Source: Cupriavidus malaysiensis (GTDB lineage Bacteria > Pseudomonadota > Gammaproteobacteria > Burkholderiales > Burkholderiaceae). From it: DNA of 64,000 bases. Of this stretch, positions 18,242 to 26,290 are shown in pieces. Numbering within the stretch: the stretch's first letter is position 1; every line of letters begins with the position of its first letter. The notes beneath the pieces are model-generated. The model was not told where the DNA came from. It saw only the letters and a program-made list of their open reading frames with translations, and ran no database searches. The position numbers and the translations under genes were made by a program. The stretch is taken from positions 62,001-126,000 of the forward strand of contig NZ_CP017755.1 of NCBI RefSeq assembly GCF_001854325.1. The letters run 5' to 3'.

Positions 18242-19436
18242 GATGATCGTAGGCGCGGAAGCCTGCCATGCGTACCAGTGCGTCGCGCCGCGCGGCGGCA
18301 TAGTCCGCCTCGGTCATCTCGCGCACCAGCTCCGCGAAACCGACGCGCGGGGTCCAGCCGAGCCGCTCGCGCGCGCGACTGGCGTCGCCCAGCAGCGTTT
18401 CCACCTCGGTGGGGCGGAAGTAGCGCGGGTCGACGCGTACGATCACGTCCCCCACCTTGCACGCGGGACGCGTGCGGCCGTCGCGCACGTCGATGGCCTC
18501 CACGATGCCGACCTCGTCGCTGCCGTTGCCGTGGAAGGCCACGGCAATGCCGAGGACGCGCGCAGCCTGCGTGACGAATTCGCGCACGCTGTGCTGCTGC
18601 CCGGTGGCGATGACGAAGTCCTCGGGCTGCGGCTGCTGCAGCATCAGCCACTGCATCTCGACGTAGTCGCGCGCATGGCCCCAGTCGCGCAGCGCCGACA
18701 GGTTGCCCAGGAAGAGCGTGTCCTGCAGCCCCAGCGCGATGCGCGCCAGGGCCCGCGTGATCTTGCGGGTGACGAAGGTCTCGCCGCGCACGGGGCTCTC
18801 GTGGTTGAACAGGATGCCGTTGCAGGCATACATGGCGTAGGCCTCGCGATAGTTGACGGTGATCCAGTAGGCGTAGAGCTTGGCCGTGGCGTAGGGGCTG
18901 CGCGGATAGAAGGGCGTGCTTTCCCTTTGCGGCGTCTCCCGTACCAGGCCGTAGAGTTCCGACGTCGATGCCTGGTAGAAGCGCGCATGGCGCTCCATGC
19001 CGAGGATGCGCAGCGTTTCGAGCATGCGCAGCGTACCCAGCGCATCGGTGTTGGCCGTGTACTCCGGCTCTTCGAACGAGACATGGACGTGGCTCTGCGC
19101 GGCGAGGTTGTAGACCTCGTCTGGCTGGGCCAGCTGGACCACGCGCAGCAGGCTGGCGGTGTCGGTCATGTCGCCGTGGTGGAGGATCAGGCGGCGCTCG
19201 GGTTCCTGCGGATCCTGGTAGAGGTGGTCGATGCGTTCGGTGTTGAACTGCGAGCTGCGCCGCTTGATGCCATGCACCTCGTAGCCCTTGGCCAGCAGCA
19301 GTTCGCACAGGTAGGAGCCGTCCTGGCCCGTGATGCCCGTGATCAGCGCGCGCCTGGGGCGTGATGGCTGGCGCGTGTCGGCGTCGCTGATCCCGGCAAG
19401 GGGTTGGAGGTCGTTGTGGAGGTCGTTGGCACCCAT
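18234..19436 (-). CDS. gmd: GDP-mannose 4,6-dehydratase
   Basis: The enzyme catalyses the first step from GDP-mannose towards GDP-fucose. The 400-residue extended SDR has [10 protein letters not shown] at about 35-44, the dehydratase region ASTSELYG, the catalytic YATAK and the conserved [10 protein letters not shown]...[13 protein letters not shown] block. One Arg of the usual SPRRGET is Val here (SPVRGET). The first 30 residues are a non-conserved extension, but no later in-frame start precedes the Rossmann motif. A ribosome site GGGGAGC lies 11 bases upstream. It is coupled to fcl. No manB or manC is present, so GDP-mannose must come from elsewhere. Confidence 0.95.
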   Translation of the reverse strand: MGANDLHNDLQPLAGISDADTRQPSRPRRALITGITGQDGSYLCELLLAKGYEVHGIKRRSSQFNTERIDHLYQDPQEPERRLILHHGDMTDTASLLRVVQLAQPDEVYNLAAQSHVHVSFEEPEYTANTDALGTLRMLETLRILGMERHARFYQASTSELYGLVRETPQRESTPFYPRSPYATAKLYAYWITVNYREAYAMYACNGILFNHESPVRGETFVTRKITRALARIALGLQDTLFLGNLSALRDWGHARDYVEMQWLMLQQPQPEDFVIATGQQHSVREFVTQAARVLGIAVAFHGNGSDEVGIVEAIDVRDGRTRPACKVGDVIVRVDPRYFRPTEVETLLGDASRARERLGWTPRVGFAELVREMTEADYAAARRDALVRMAGFRAYDHHE

Positions 19437-19532
19437 GTTTTCCGTCGCTCCCCGAGTGGCCCGCAGGCGTGTGCATGTCGGCGGCGTACCGCGCGTGTGT
19501 GAACCGACTGTAGGCCGGCGCGGAGCGCGTCT

Positions 19533-19550
19533 CTGTTGGCTAGCCCACAG
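19533..19550 (-). promoter_or_regulatory. 18-base palindrome upstream of gmd
   Basis: CTGTTGGCTAGCCCACAG is an inverted repeat with a single mismatch, centred about 105 bases before the gmd start. It shares GTTGGCTA with the palindrome upstream of wcaI. This is the best candidate operator of the EPS region; the cognate regulator is not shown by the sequence. Confidence 0.5.
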
Positions 19551-19607
19551 TGGCGGAGAGGGGGGAAGCCGGCCTCGCAGGCGCGCATGGGCCGGCTGGA
19601 ATGCCTA

Positions 19608-19624
19608 CGCAGAAACAGGTACGC
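19608..19624 (-). repeat. Dispersed 17-mer, copy 2 (one mismatch)
   Basis: Reads CGCAGAAACAGGTACGC on the plus strand, one base off the consensus. It lies 32 bases from copy 3 in the same orientation, in the gap between gmd and the LuxR-type gene. Confidence 0.8.
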
Positions 19625-19639
19625 CGGGGGCGCGTCGGG

Positions 19640-19656
19640 CGCAGAAACGGGTACGC
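19640..19656 (-). repeat. Dispersed 17-mer, copy 3
   Basis: An exact reverse-strand copy (CGCAGAAACGGGTACGC), ending 22 bases from the 3' end of the LuxR-type regulator gene. Confidence 0.85.
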
Positions 19657-19678
19657 CCGGTCCGTTTGCGCCGGCGGA

Positions 19679-20554
19679 CTAGACGACGGCGGCGTCGGCG
19701 CCGTGGCGCGCGGCCTCTTCGCGCCGGCCCGGCGCCAGGCGTGCCGCGTGCTCGTCGCCATTGACCCAGTCGAGCGTGGCGCCGCGCTGCAGGGCGGCGT
19801 ACACGGCCTCGCCCTTGTTGCGTACCTTGAGCCGCTGGTAGAGCGTGCAGGCGTGGCTCTTCACGGTGGCCACCGAGATATTGAGCATGCGGCTGACGGT
19901 CTTGATCGGGTAGCCGCGCGCGAGCAGCACCAGCACCTCGTACTGGCGCGGCGTGATCTTGAGCATCTCCGCTTCGTCATAGCTCGGCTCGTCGTCCATC
20001 GACGCCGCCGGCGCGGCGTGCACCGGCAGCACGGCGTGGTGGCCGGTGCGTGCCGACGACAAGCGCGGGTCGCCGCCGGTGGCCGCCGGCAGCGGCAGGG
20101 GCACGGAAGAGGCGAGCGACGGCGTGGCTGGCAGCCCGAGCCGCGAGGCGGCTGGCGGGCTGGCGCTTTCGCTCGCCATCACCAGGGCCTGGCTGCCGGA
20201 CACCGCCAGGCGGATGGCAGCCTCCAGCACCGCCAGCGAGGCGGTCTTGGGCAGGCAGCCGCAGATGCCGGCCGCGCTCTCGGCAGACGGGGCATGCAGC
20301 GGCAGCGCGTCGGCCAGCACCAGGATGCGCACCGGTGCGAACAGTTCGCGCGCCTGGTCGAGTTGCCGCCAGCCGTGCGCGGTGTCGCCGGTCATGCCGA
20401 AGATCATCAGGTCGATATTGCCGCGATAGCTTTCGTACGGGGCCATTTCCGCAGGCGAGAGTGCGAAGGCCTGGTCGCAGCACTGGATGCTCCCGAGCAT
20501 CTGGTAGAGCCCGAGGCGGAGCAAGGGATGCTCCTCGATCAGCAAAGCGTTCAT
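19679..20554 (-). CDS. LuxR/NarL-type regulator with degenerate receiver domain
   Basis: The 291-residue protein has an N-terminal receiver-like domain (about 1-115), a 75-residue Ala/Ser/Pro-rich linker and a C-terminal LuxR helix-turn-helix (about 196-255: TPRQYEVLVLLARGYPIKTVSRMLNISVATVKSHACTLYQRL). In the receiver the acidic pair is Glu7-Glu8 and the conserved Lys is Lys103. The phospho-acceptor position, five residues after Asp48, is Gly53 instead of Asp, and the switch Thr/Ser is Ala81. It is therefore probably a phosphorylation-independent regulator. It lies next to gmd-fcl on the same strand, so control of EPS genes is a fair guess. It is preceded by an unusually AT-rich leader. Confidence 0.85.
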   Translation of the reverse strand: MNALLIEEHPLLRLGLYQMLGSIQCCDQAFALSPAEMAPYESYRGNIDLMIFGMTGDTAHGWRQLDQARELFAPVRILVLADALPLHAPSAESAAGICGCLPKTASLAVLEAAIRLAVSGSQALVMASESASPPAASRLGLPATPSLASSVPLPLPAATGGDPRLSSARTGHHAVLPVHAAPAASMDDEPSYDEAEMLKITPRQYEVLVLLARGYPIKTVSRMLNISVATVKSHACTLYQRLKVRNKGEAVYAALQRGATLDWVNGDEHAARLAPGRREEAARHGADAAVV

Positions 20555-21283
20555 TTTGTTGTTGCTCCCCGTTCAACCGGTTGGAGGCGTTTGGTGCCTT
20601 GCTTGACGGAATATTGGATGACGTGGCAGACCTGCGCGCCACGACTGCGGCAACCCCGTTGCGTCCATGACCGCGTGCCGCCCACTATGGTTGGAGGCTG
20701 TCGCTCTGCCTGGAGGCCTGACCCGACCCTTACCCGGAAAACCTAGCTGATAAATCAGCGTAAAACCATCTTATGGGCTGATTGAAATGAATGCAAGCGA
20801 GCCTAAATCCCTCATTCGGGGGTCGCAGAAAAATATTCCTGATGTGGCGAAAAGCCTTTGCTGTCGCGGGTTTGCGGTGTCGGCTATGCGCCATCCGTGG
20901 TGCCTGGAAATCCGTTTCATCGCTGCAACAGATTGGCCAGGATTATGTTTCAGCCATGAAACTGATTATCGGGAATTCTGCTGGAGATGCCGTGATTAAT
21001 GACCCGCATGGGGGAGCCAGGATTATCGGTGGCGGCAATCCTGCTGCATTTCTGAAACGAACCGGCCGGGTGGGGCGCGTGTGGCCCGGACTGGACCGTC
21101 AGGGCCCGGCGAGGAGGGCGGGGAGGGCGGGCCTCATGCAAAAGGACGATGCCCCCTCCGCCTTGTGGGGGAGAGGCTTGGAAGGGGTCCGCAGGGGTGG
21201 AAAAGGGCGCCAAGAGGTGGAAGGCGGGGTGGACGGCTGGCGGCGCCGACCCGCCTGCCCGGGGCGGGGCAGGCGCCGGGCGC
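20555..21283. other. 729-base intergenic region with a low-GC segment
   Basis: No supported gene is seen. From about 20,740 to 21,080 the base composition drops to roughly half GC, against two-thirds or more around it. It contains a GCTGAT-AA-ATCAGC dyad at 20746-20759 and a further GCTGAT at 20777. Short open frames here lack a ribosome site and family-like sequence. At about 21,152-21,180 is a GC-rich palindromic repeat resembling those near lldP. The segment may be the promoter/leader of the LuxR-type gene or a piece of acquired DNA. Confidence 0.5.
20746..20759 (-). promoter_or_regulatory. GCTGAT-AA-ATCAGC dyad
   Basis: A perfect 6-base inverted repeat with a 2-base centre, about 190 bases upstream of the LuxR-type gene in AT-rich sequence; one arm is repeated at 20777. 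It looks like a regulator site or a small hairpin; nothing identifies the binding protein. Confidence 0.35.
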
Positions 21284-21607
21284 TCAGCGGGTCCAGCGGC
21301 CGGGGCGCAGGACCCAGCCGTGCGGTCCCCTGACCCATTGTTCGGGCACATAACGGTAGCCGGGGCGGCCGTGCGCCCAGTAACCGCCGGCCCAGGTGTA
21401 GCGCGGACCGTCGGCGCGCCAGTGGCCCGGCACCCAGACCTGGCCGGGCCGGGCCGGCGGGCGGTGTTCATAGCGCGGCGGCGGCGGGCCGTCGCGCCGA
21501 GCATAGGGCGGGGGGCCGCCCACGGGTTGCGCCTGGGCGGGGGCGACCAGGCCGGACAGATTGCCGGCGGCCAGTACGGCGGCGGCGAGCATGAGTTGAC
21601 GCTTCAT
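21284..21607 (-). CDS. Exported WXXGXW-repeat protein
   Basis: The 107-residue protein has a Sec signal peptide (MKRQLMLAAAVLAAGNLSGLVAPAQA). A short Pro/Arg-rich mature region follows with the repeat pattern VWVPGHWR, YTWAGGYWA and YVPEQWV, as in the YXWQ/WXXGXW 'BcpO-related' small periplasmic proteins. Its function is unknown; the family is often found in envelope-stress or surface loci. Two adjacent Met codons are possible starts; the second (21607) is better spaced (six bases) from GGAG. It follows a 38-residue lipoprotein gene on the same strand, and both contain a GGPPPY motif. Confidence 0.75.
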   Translation of the reverse strand: MKRQLMLAAAVLAAGNLSGLVAPAQAQPVGGPPPYARRDGPPPPRYEHRPPARPGQVWVPGHWRADGPRYTWAGGYWAHGRPGYRYVPEQWVRGPHGWVLRPGRWTR

Positions 21608-21688
21608 CATTTTCTCCGGATCGGCTTTGTCATCGCTGCCGCGCCATGGCGGCAGGCTCTGCTTCCCTATGTCCTTCCGCTTGCCGCA

Positions 21689-21805
21689 TCAGTAGCGGTA
21701 GTAGTGGTAAGGCGGCGGGCCGCCGCGCGGCGGTACCACGATGCAGGCGGAAAGCATGGCGGCTGCGCCGGTCAGCAGCACGACGAGGGCGAGGGCGCGT
21801 TTCAT
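21689..21805 (-). CDS. Small lipoprotein (38 residues)
   Basis: A short frame on the minus strand encodes a signal peptide and a lipobox MLSAC with the modified Cys at residue 21. A 17-residue mature tail follows that is rich in Pro, Gly and Tyr (RGGPPPYHYYRY). GGAG lies nine bases upstream of the ATG. It precedes the WXXGXW gene by 81 bases on the same strand and shares its GGPPPY motif, so the two may act together at the envelope. Function is unknown. Confidence 0.65.
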   Translation of the reverse strand: MKRALALVVLLTGAAAMLSACIVVPPRGGPPPYHYYRY

Positions 21806-22152
21806 GTCTTGGCTCCGAGAAAGGCTCGCGTTGAACATGGCTCCAATCTAGCGGGGCACGCGCGGTGCCGGCGTTAGCACTTGTAAGCCGCGCCGGCCAT
21901 GCCGCCGGGGCTGTGCGGCCCTGCTGCGCTCCCCGGCAACGCCCGCGGGGCCTTGCGGGCGCTGGGCTGGCGGGTGGCGCAGGGGGCCGGTTGGGGGCCG
22001 GCGGGGTCTCGCGCGCGGCGCCGCGTCTTAATCCGGCGTTACATCGGAAATGATTGCCGCAACGGTTGGCCGTCCGTGCCCGCCGTGCGCGGGCCGGAAG
22101 TCACCGTTTTGCGCACGCAGCAGGTACGCAGAAACGGGTACGCCCGGGGGTG
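21806..22152. other. Intergenic region with degenerate and intact 17-mers
   Basis: No gene is supported here. Near the right end a degenerate unit (CGCAGCAGGTACGC, about 22116-22129) runs directly into an intact reverse-strand 17-mer at 22127-22143, next to the start of the cyanase remnant. Confidence 0.5.
22127..22143 (-). repeat. Dispersed 17-mer, copy 4, at the cynS breakpoint
   Basis: An exact reverse-strand copy (CGCAGAAACGGGTACGC), lying within about 10-20 bases of where similarity to cyanase begins. Confidence 0.85.
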
Positions 22153-22458
22153 TCCGGGCAGTGGCGCGCGGTGGTGTCGTTGTTCGGCCTGCCCGAGGAG
22201 GCGCTGCCGTGGCTGATGCGGGTGCCCTGCAAGGGGTCGCTGCCGGGCGCGGTGCCCACCGACCCGCTGATCTACCGTTTCTATGAACTGGTCAGCGTCT
22301 ACGGCACCACCTTCAAGGAGTTGATCCACGAAGAGTTCGGCGACGGCATCATGAGCGCCATCGATTTCCGCATGGACCTGCGGCGCGAGGCCGATCCCGC
22401 CGGCGACCGCGTGCGCATCGAGATGTCGGGCAAGTTCCTGCCGTACAAGACCTACTGA
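22153..22458 (+). pseudogene. cynS: 5'-truncated cyanase (cyanate hydratase) remnant
   Basis: About 100 codons match the C-terminal two-thirds of cyanase: VSLFGLPEEALPWLMRVPCKG, PTDPLIYRFYELVSVYGTTFKELIHEEFGDGIMSAIDF, and the end GKFLPYKTY. The catalytic Arg and Glu of YRFYE and the Ser of ISAI/MSAID are kept. The N-terminal helical dimerisation domain (about 60-70 residues of the 156-residue family) is missing, and similarity stops just after the 17-mer at 22127-22143. The frame is open upstream to 22054, but that part encodes unrelated Arg-rich sequence with no ribosome site. It is called a pseudogene because cyanase needs its N-terminus to form the decamer. A short product from the ATG at 22216 cannot be excluded. 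Confidence 0.8.
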
Positions 22459-22602
22459 GTCCGCGGAGCCCGCGGCGCTCGCTGAGCCTGCGAAGTGCCG
22501 GTGCCGCCGGCGCTGCTGCCGCGCACTATAGTGGTTAGCGCGGGCGCCCGCGCCGCAGCCGCGGCGGCGGATTGCGCCACGCAGCCATGCCGGAGTGTGC
22601 CG

Positions 22603-23298
22603 ATGCCCGTGCCGCCCTGCTTTGCCGACCGTTGCGAGGCCGGCGCCTACCTGGCGCGGCGGCTGGCCGAACTCGGCCTGGCGGCGCCGGCAGGCGGCAC
22701 GCCTCCCCTGGTGCTGGCGCTGCCGCGCGGCGGTGTCCCGGTGGCCTTCGAGGTCGCGCGCGCGCTGGCGGCGCCGCTGGACGTCCTGCTGGTGCGCAAG
22801 ATCGGCGCGCCAGGCTATCCCGAGCTGGCGCTGGGTGCGGTGGTGGAAGGGGTTCCGCCGACCGCCGCGCCGCACACCGTGGCCAACGACGACCCGTGGG
22901 CGCGCCGGGCCATCGACAGCGGCGCCTTCGATGCCGAGCGCGGGCGGCAGCTCGATGAGATCCGGCTGCGGCAACGGCGCTACCGCGGCGGCGCACCGCT
23001 GCCGCCGCTGCAGGGCCGCACCGTGATCGTGGTCGACGACGGCGTGGCCACCGGCGCCACCATGCGCGCCGCGCTCGAAGCGGTGCGCGCGGCCGGCGCC
23101 GCGCGCGTGGTGGCGGCGGTGCCGGTGGGGGCACTGGACGGGCTGGCGGCCCTGCGCGCGGCGGCCGACCAGGTGGTCTGCCTCAATACGCCTGCGGTGT
23201 TCGGCGCGGTCGGCGCCTTCTACCTGGATTTCACGCAGACCGGCGACGAGGAGGTGCTGCGCCTGCTGCGCGCCGCCGCCGGTGGCGCCGCGCCATAG
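22603..23298 (+). CDS. Phosphoribosyltransferase-family protein
   Basis: The 231-residue protein has the type I PRTase core. The PRPP-binding loop reads VIVVDDGVATGATM at about residues 142-155, and LVLALPRGGVPVAFEVARAL near 37-56 is the usual first strand and PRGG turn. It matches the unnamed 'phosphoribosyltransferase' proteins often found alone in beta-proteobacteria, with LDVLLVRKIGAPGYPELALGAV as a conserved block. The nucleobase substrate is not evident. The start has GGAG eight bases upstream. It stands alone on the plus strand, convergent with the hydratase small subunit. Confidence 0.85.
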   Translation: MPVPPCFADRCEAGAYLARRLAELGLAAPAGGTPPLVLALPRGGVPVAFEVARALAAPLDVLLVRKIGAPGYPELALGAVVEGVPPTAAPHTVANDDPWARRAIDSGAFDAERGRQLDEIRLRQRRYRGGAPLPPLQGRTVIVVDDGVATGATMRAALEAVRAAGAARVVAAVPVGALDGLAALRAAADQVVCLNTPAVFGAVGAFYLDFTQTGDEEVLRLLRAAAGGAAP

Positions 23299-23325
23299 GG
23301 AGTCGGGAGTCGCGGACGGCGCGGC

Positions 23326-23838
23326 TCAGCCCGCGCCGGCCAGCCGGGCCTTGAGGTGTGGCATCAGGCCACCGGCGCGCAGCAGGTCGAGCAGGAAGGC
23401 GGGGATCGGCTCGCAAGCCAGGCGCCGTCCGTCCTCCAGGGCCAGGGTGGCGCTGTCGAGGTCGAGCCGGGCCATCGCGCCGTCGCGCAGGGGCGAGGTG
23501 TCGTGGCAGACCAGCACCGGCAGGCCCAGGTTGATGGCGTTGCGGTAGAACAGGCCGGCGAACGAGGGGGCGATCACCGCGGCCACGCCCAGGTGCTTGA
23601 GCGCCTGCGGTGCCTGCTCGCGCGAGGAGCCGAGGCCGAAGTTGCATCCCGCCACCAGCAGGTCGCCCCGCCGCACGGCGGCGGCGAAGCCGGGGCGCGG
23701 GCCTGCCAGGCAATGGCGCGAGAGCTCTTCGATGCCGGCCTTCATGTAGGCACCGGGTGCCATCGCGTCGGTGTCGACGTTGTCGCCGAAGCGCCAGATG
23801 CGGCCGCCAGGCTGGGGTTCGGGGAGGGCGGTGGTCAT
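23326..23838 (-). CDS. Aconitase-family hydratase, small (swivel) subunit, LeuD-like
   Basis: The 170-residue protein is the swivel domain of an isopropylmalate-isomerase-type enzyme. FGDNVDTDAMAPGAYM near residues 17-32 and LVAGCNFGLGSSREQAPQALKHLGVAAVIAPSFAGLFYRNAINLGL are the substrate-loop signatures. The start overlaps the large-subunit stop as ATGA. It is annotated LeuD-like, but an operon with a GntR regulator and a Bug receptor suggests catabolism of an imported carboxylic acid (for example a 2-methyl- or dimethyl-malate) rather than leucine synthesis. That last point is inference. Confidence 0.85.
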   Translation of the reverse strand: MTTALPEPQPGGRIWRFGDNVDTDAMAPGAYMKAGIEELSRHCLAGPRPGFAAAVRRGDLLVAGCNFGLGSSREQAPQALKHLGVAAVIAPSFAGLFYRNAINLGLPVLVCHDTSPLRDGAMARLDLDSATLALEDGRRLACEPIPAFLLDLLRAGGLMPHLKARLAGAG

Positions 23839-25121
23839 GCGAGCAGGGAGCGGGGATCGGTGATACGGCCGGTGACGGCACTGGCCGCCACGGTCATCGG
23901 CGAGCCCAGCCAGACCGCGCTGCCGGCGCCGCCCATGCGGCCGGCGAAATTGCGCGCCGTCGACGCGATGGCGCGGCTGCCGGCGGGGAAGCGCGAGGGC
24001 CCGTAGCCGGCGCAGGCATTGCAACTGTTGCCCAGCAGGGTCGCGCCGGCATCCAGCAGCACGCCCAGCGTACCCTCGGCCTCGGCCTGGCGCTGGTCGC
24101 GCAGCGATGCCGGCGCCACCTGCAGGCTGATGCCGGCGGCCACGCGGCGCCCGCGCAGCACGCGCGCCGCCATGCGCAGGTCTTCCAGCTTGGCGCCGGT
24201 ACAGGCGCCCAGGTAGGCGATCTGCAGCGCTTCGCCCTCGGCCTGTGCCACCGGCACGCTGTTGGCCGGCGAGTGGGGGGCGGCCACGTGGGGCGCCAGT
24301 GCCGCGGCGTCGAAGACATGGCTGGCCAGCAACGGGGCCTCGTCATCGCTGCGCCAGTGCGCCAGGTCGATGCCGGCCAGCGCGCCGGCATCGACGCCGG
24401 CGGCGGCGAGCCAGTCCAGCGTGGTGCGGTCGGGGGCCACCAGGCCGGTCTGCGCGCCGAGCTCGGCGCTCATATTGGCCAGCGTCATGCGTTCCTGCAT
24501 CGGCAGCGCCGCCACTGCCGGACCGGCATACTCGACGGCTTCGTAGCGGCCGCCGCCGAGGCCGAAGCGCGCGCACAGGAACAGCATCATGTCCTTGGCG
24601 CAGACGCCGTCGCCGAGGCGCCCGCTCCAGTGCACGCGGATGGTGTGCGGCACGCGCAGCCAGATCTCGCCGGTGGCCAGCACGCTCGCCATTTCGGTGG
24701 CGCCGATGCCGAACATGTAGGCACCGAAGGCGCCGCCGGTAGGACTGTGGCTGTCGCCGCCGACGATGAAGCGGCCCGGCAGCACGTGGCCGTGCTCGGG
24801 CAGCACCAGGTGGCAGATGCCCTCGCCGTCGATGAAGTGGGGCAGGCGCTGCTCGCGCACCCAGTCGCGCGTGAAGCGCACGATGGCCTGCGCCTCGGGG
24901 TCGACGGCGGGCAGGTAGTGGTCGGTCACCACCACGTAGCGCTGCGGGTCCCACACCTGCGCGCCCAGCTCGCGCAGCAGCGGCGCCACGCGGCGCGGGC
25001 CGCTCGAGTCGTGCGACATGGCCAGGTCGACCCGGCACATCACGATGCTGCCGGGCTCGACGTGCGTGCGGCCGGCAGCGCGTGCCACCAGTTTCTGGGC
25101 GAGGGTGGCGGGGACCGTCAT
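23835..25121 (-). CDS. Aconitase-family hydratase, large subunit, LeuC-like (short archaeal-type)
   Basis: The 428-residue protein is a [4Fe-4S] hydro-lyase. The cluster cysteines are in YLGACTGAKLEDLR and GNSCNACAGYGP, and the substrate region is VDLAMSHDSSGPRRV / FIVGGDSHSPTGGAFGAYMFGIGATE. At about 430 residues it is the short LeuC/HacA-type subgroup, not the 470-residue leucine enzyme of most proteobacteria. Together with the small subunit it would isomerise or hydrate a malate-like acid. It lies 28 bases after the Bug receptor gene and overlaps the small subunit by 4 bases. Confidence 0.87.
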   Translation of the reverse strand: MTVPATLAQKLVARAAGRTHVEPGSIVMCRVDLAMSHDSSGPRRVAPLLRELGAQVWDPQRYVVVTDHYLPAVDPEAQAIVRFTRDWVREQRLPHFIDGEGICHLVLPEHGHVLPGRFIVGGDSHSPTGGAFGAYMFGIGATEMASVLATGEIWLRVPHTIRVHWSGRLGDGVCAKDMMLFLCARFGLGGGRYEAVEYAGPAVAALPMQERMTLANMSAELGAQTGLVAPDRTTLDWLAAAGVDAGALAGIDLAHWRSDDEAPLLASHVFDAAALAPHVAAPHSPANSVPVAQAEGEALQIAYLGACTGAKLEDLRMAARVLRGRRVAAGISLQVAPASLRDQRQAEAEGTLGVLLDAGATLLGNSCNACAGYGPSRFPAGSRAIASTARNFAGRMGGAGSAVWLGSPMTVAASAVTGRITDPRSLLA

Positions 25122-25149
25122 GCCTTCATTCGTTCCTTCGGGTTCCGTC

Positions 25150-26193
25150 TCAATCAGGGCTCGCGCCCGAGTAGCGCACCACCTTGGCCCAGCGCTTGAT
25201 GTCCTCGCGCACGAAGCCGGCGAAGGCCTCGGGCGTGCTGCCCACCGGCTGCGCGCCGTCGTTCTCCAGGCGCTTGCGCACGGCCGGCGAATCCAGCCCG
25301 TGCCGCACTGCCTGGTTGAGGGCCTGCGTCACCTCGCGCGGCAGCCCGGCCGGGCCGAACAGGCCGAACCAGGCATTCGACTCGAAGCCCTTGACCGTGT
25401 TGCCGATCGGCTCCGCGCCGGGGAACTGCGGCAGCGGGCCGGGACTGGTCACGCCGAGCACCTTGAGCTTGCCCGCCTTGACGTGCGGCATCACGTTGAC
25501 CGTGCTGGCGAACATCAGGTCGACCTGGCCGGCCAGCAGGTCGGTGATCGCCGGCGCGGTGCCCTTGTAGGGGATGTTGACGATGTAGGTGCCCGTCATC
25601 ATCTTGAACATGTCGCCGGCCATGTGCAGCGAGGAGCCGACCGAGCCGATGGCGAAGTTGTACTTGCCGGGATGGGCGCGCGCCAGCCGGATCAGCTCGG
25701 CCACATTGCTGGCCGGCAGGCCGGGCGTGGCCACCAGCACGCTGGGCACGGTGGCCACCAGCGAGATGGGGGTGAAGTCCTGCACCGGATCGAAGGGCAG
25801 CTTCTTGTACAGCGAGGCGTTGATGGTATGGCTGGTGAAACTCATCAGCAGCGTGGTGCCGTCGGGCGTGCTCTTGGCGACCTGGTCGGCGGCGATGTTG
25901 CCGCCGGCGCCGGGACGGTTCTCGACCACCACCGGCTGGCCGAGCTCGCGCGAGATCTCCAGGCCGATGGTGCGCGCCATCAGGTCGGTGGTGCCGCCGG
26001 CCGGGGCGCCCACCAGGATGCGGATCGGCTTGCCACCGGCGATCTCGGCGCGCGCGGCCGGGGCCGCGAGGGCCAGGCCGGCGAGCGCGGCGAGCGCGCC
26101 GAGGGCTGCGGAGACGGCGCGCCGGCGGCGTGCCGCCGGCAGCAAGAACATCGGACGGAAGCGGCGTGAATCACGCTGGCTGCGGATCGGCAT
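25150..26193 (-). CDS. Bug-family tripartite tricarboxylate transporter receptor
   Basis: This periplasmic solute-binding protein of 347 residues has a long Arg-rich signal region (cleavage near ARA-E). The Bug core follows: IRILVGAPAGGTTDLMARTI, VVVENRPGAGGNIAADQVAKSTPDG and NASLYKKLPFDPVQDFTPISLVATVPSVLV. No TctA or TctB membrane subunits are nearby, which is usual for Bug genes in this group. AAGGAG lies about ten bases before the ATG; a start 14 codons later is possible. It probably binds the acid handled by the adjacent hydratase. Confidence 0.9.
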   Translation of the reverse strand: MPIRSQRDSRRFRPMFLLPAARRRRAVSAALGALAALAGLALAAPAARAEIAGGKPIRILVGAPAGGTTDLMARTIGLEISRELGQPVVVENRPGAGGNIAADQVAKSTPDGTTLLMSFTSHTINASLYKKLPFDPVQDFTPISLVATVPSVLVATPGLPASNVAELIRLARAHPGKYNFAIGSVGSSLHMAGDMFKMMTGTYIVNIPYKGTAPAITDLLAGQVDLMFASTVNVMPHVKAGKLKVLGVTSPGPLPQFPGAEPIGNTVKGFESNAWFGLFGPAGLPREVTQALNQAVRHGLDSPAVRKRLENDGAQPVGSTPEAFAGFVREDIKRWAKVVRYSGASPD

Positions 26194-26290
26194 GCGGATG
26201 GCTCCTTGTTCCGGGATGGTTGGAACCGTGCAGTATCGCCCATCCGCCGACCGGCAGGGCAGGGCCGGGCCGGCCCGTTCCCGGCGGTCC

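Noticed and set aside
19608-19656. Two adjacent 17-mers as the start of a CRISPR array
   Set aside because: Only two units with a 15-base gap, no cas genes, and the same unit occurs singly elsewhere in both orientations.
20787-20999. A 70-codon frame in the low-GC region
   Set aside because: No ribosome site, mixed composition and overlap with another open frame; nothing suggests a real protein.
22054-22458. The full 134-codon frame as an intact fusion gene of cyanase
   Set aside because: The upstream part has no ribosome site and reads through the 17-mer; the essential N-terminal cyanase domain is missing.
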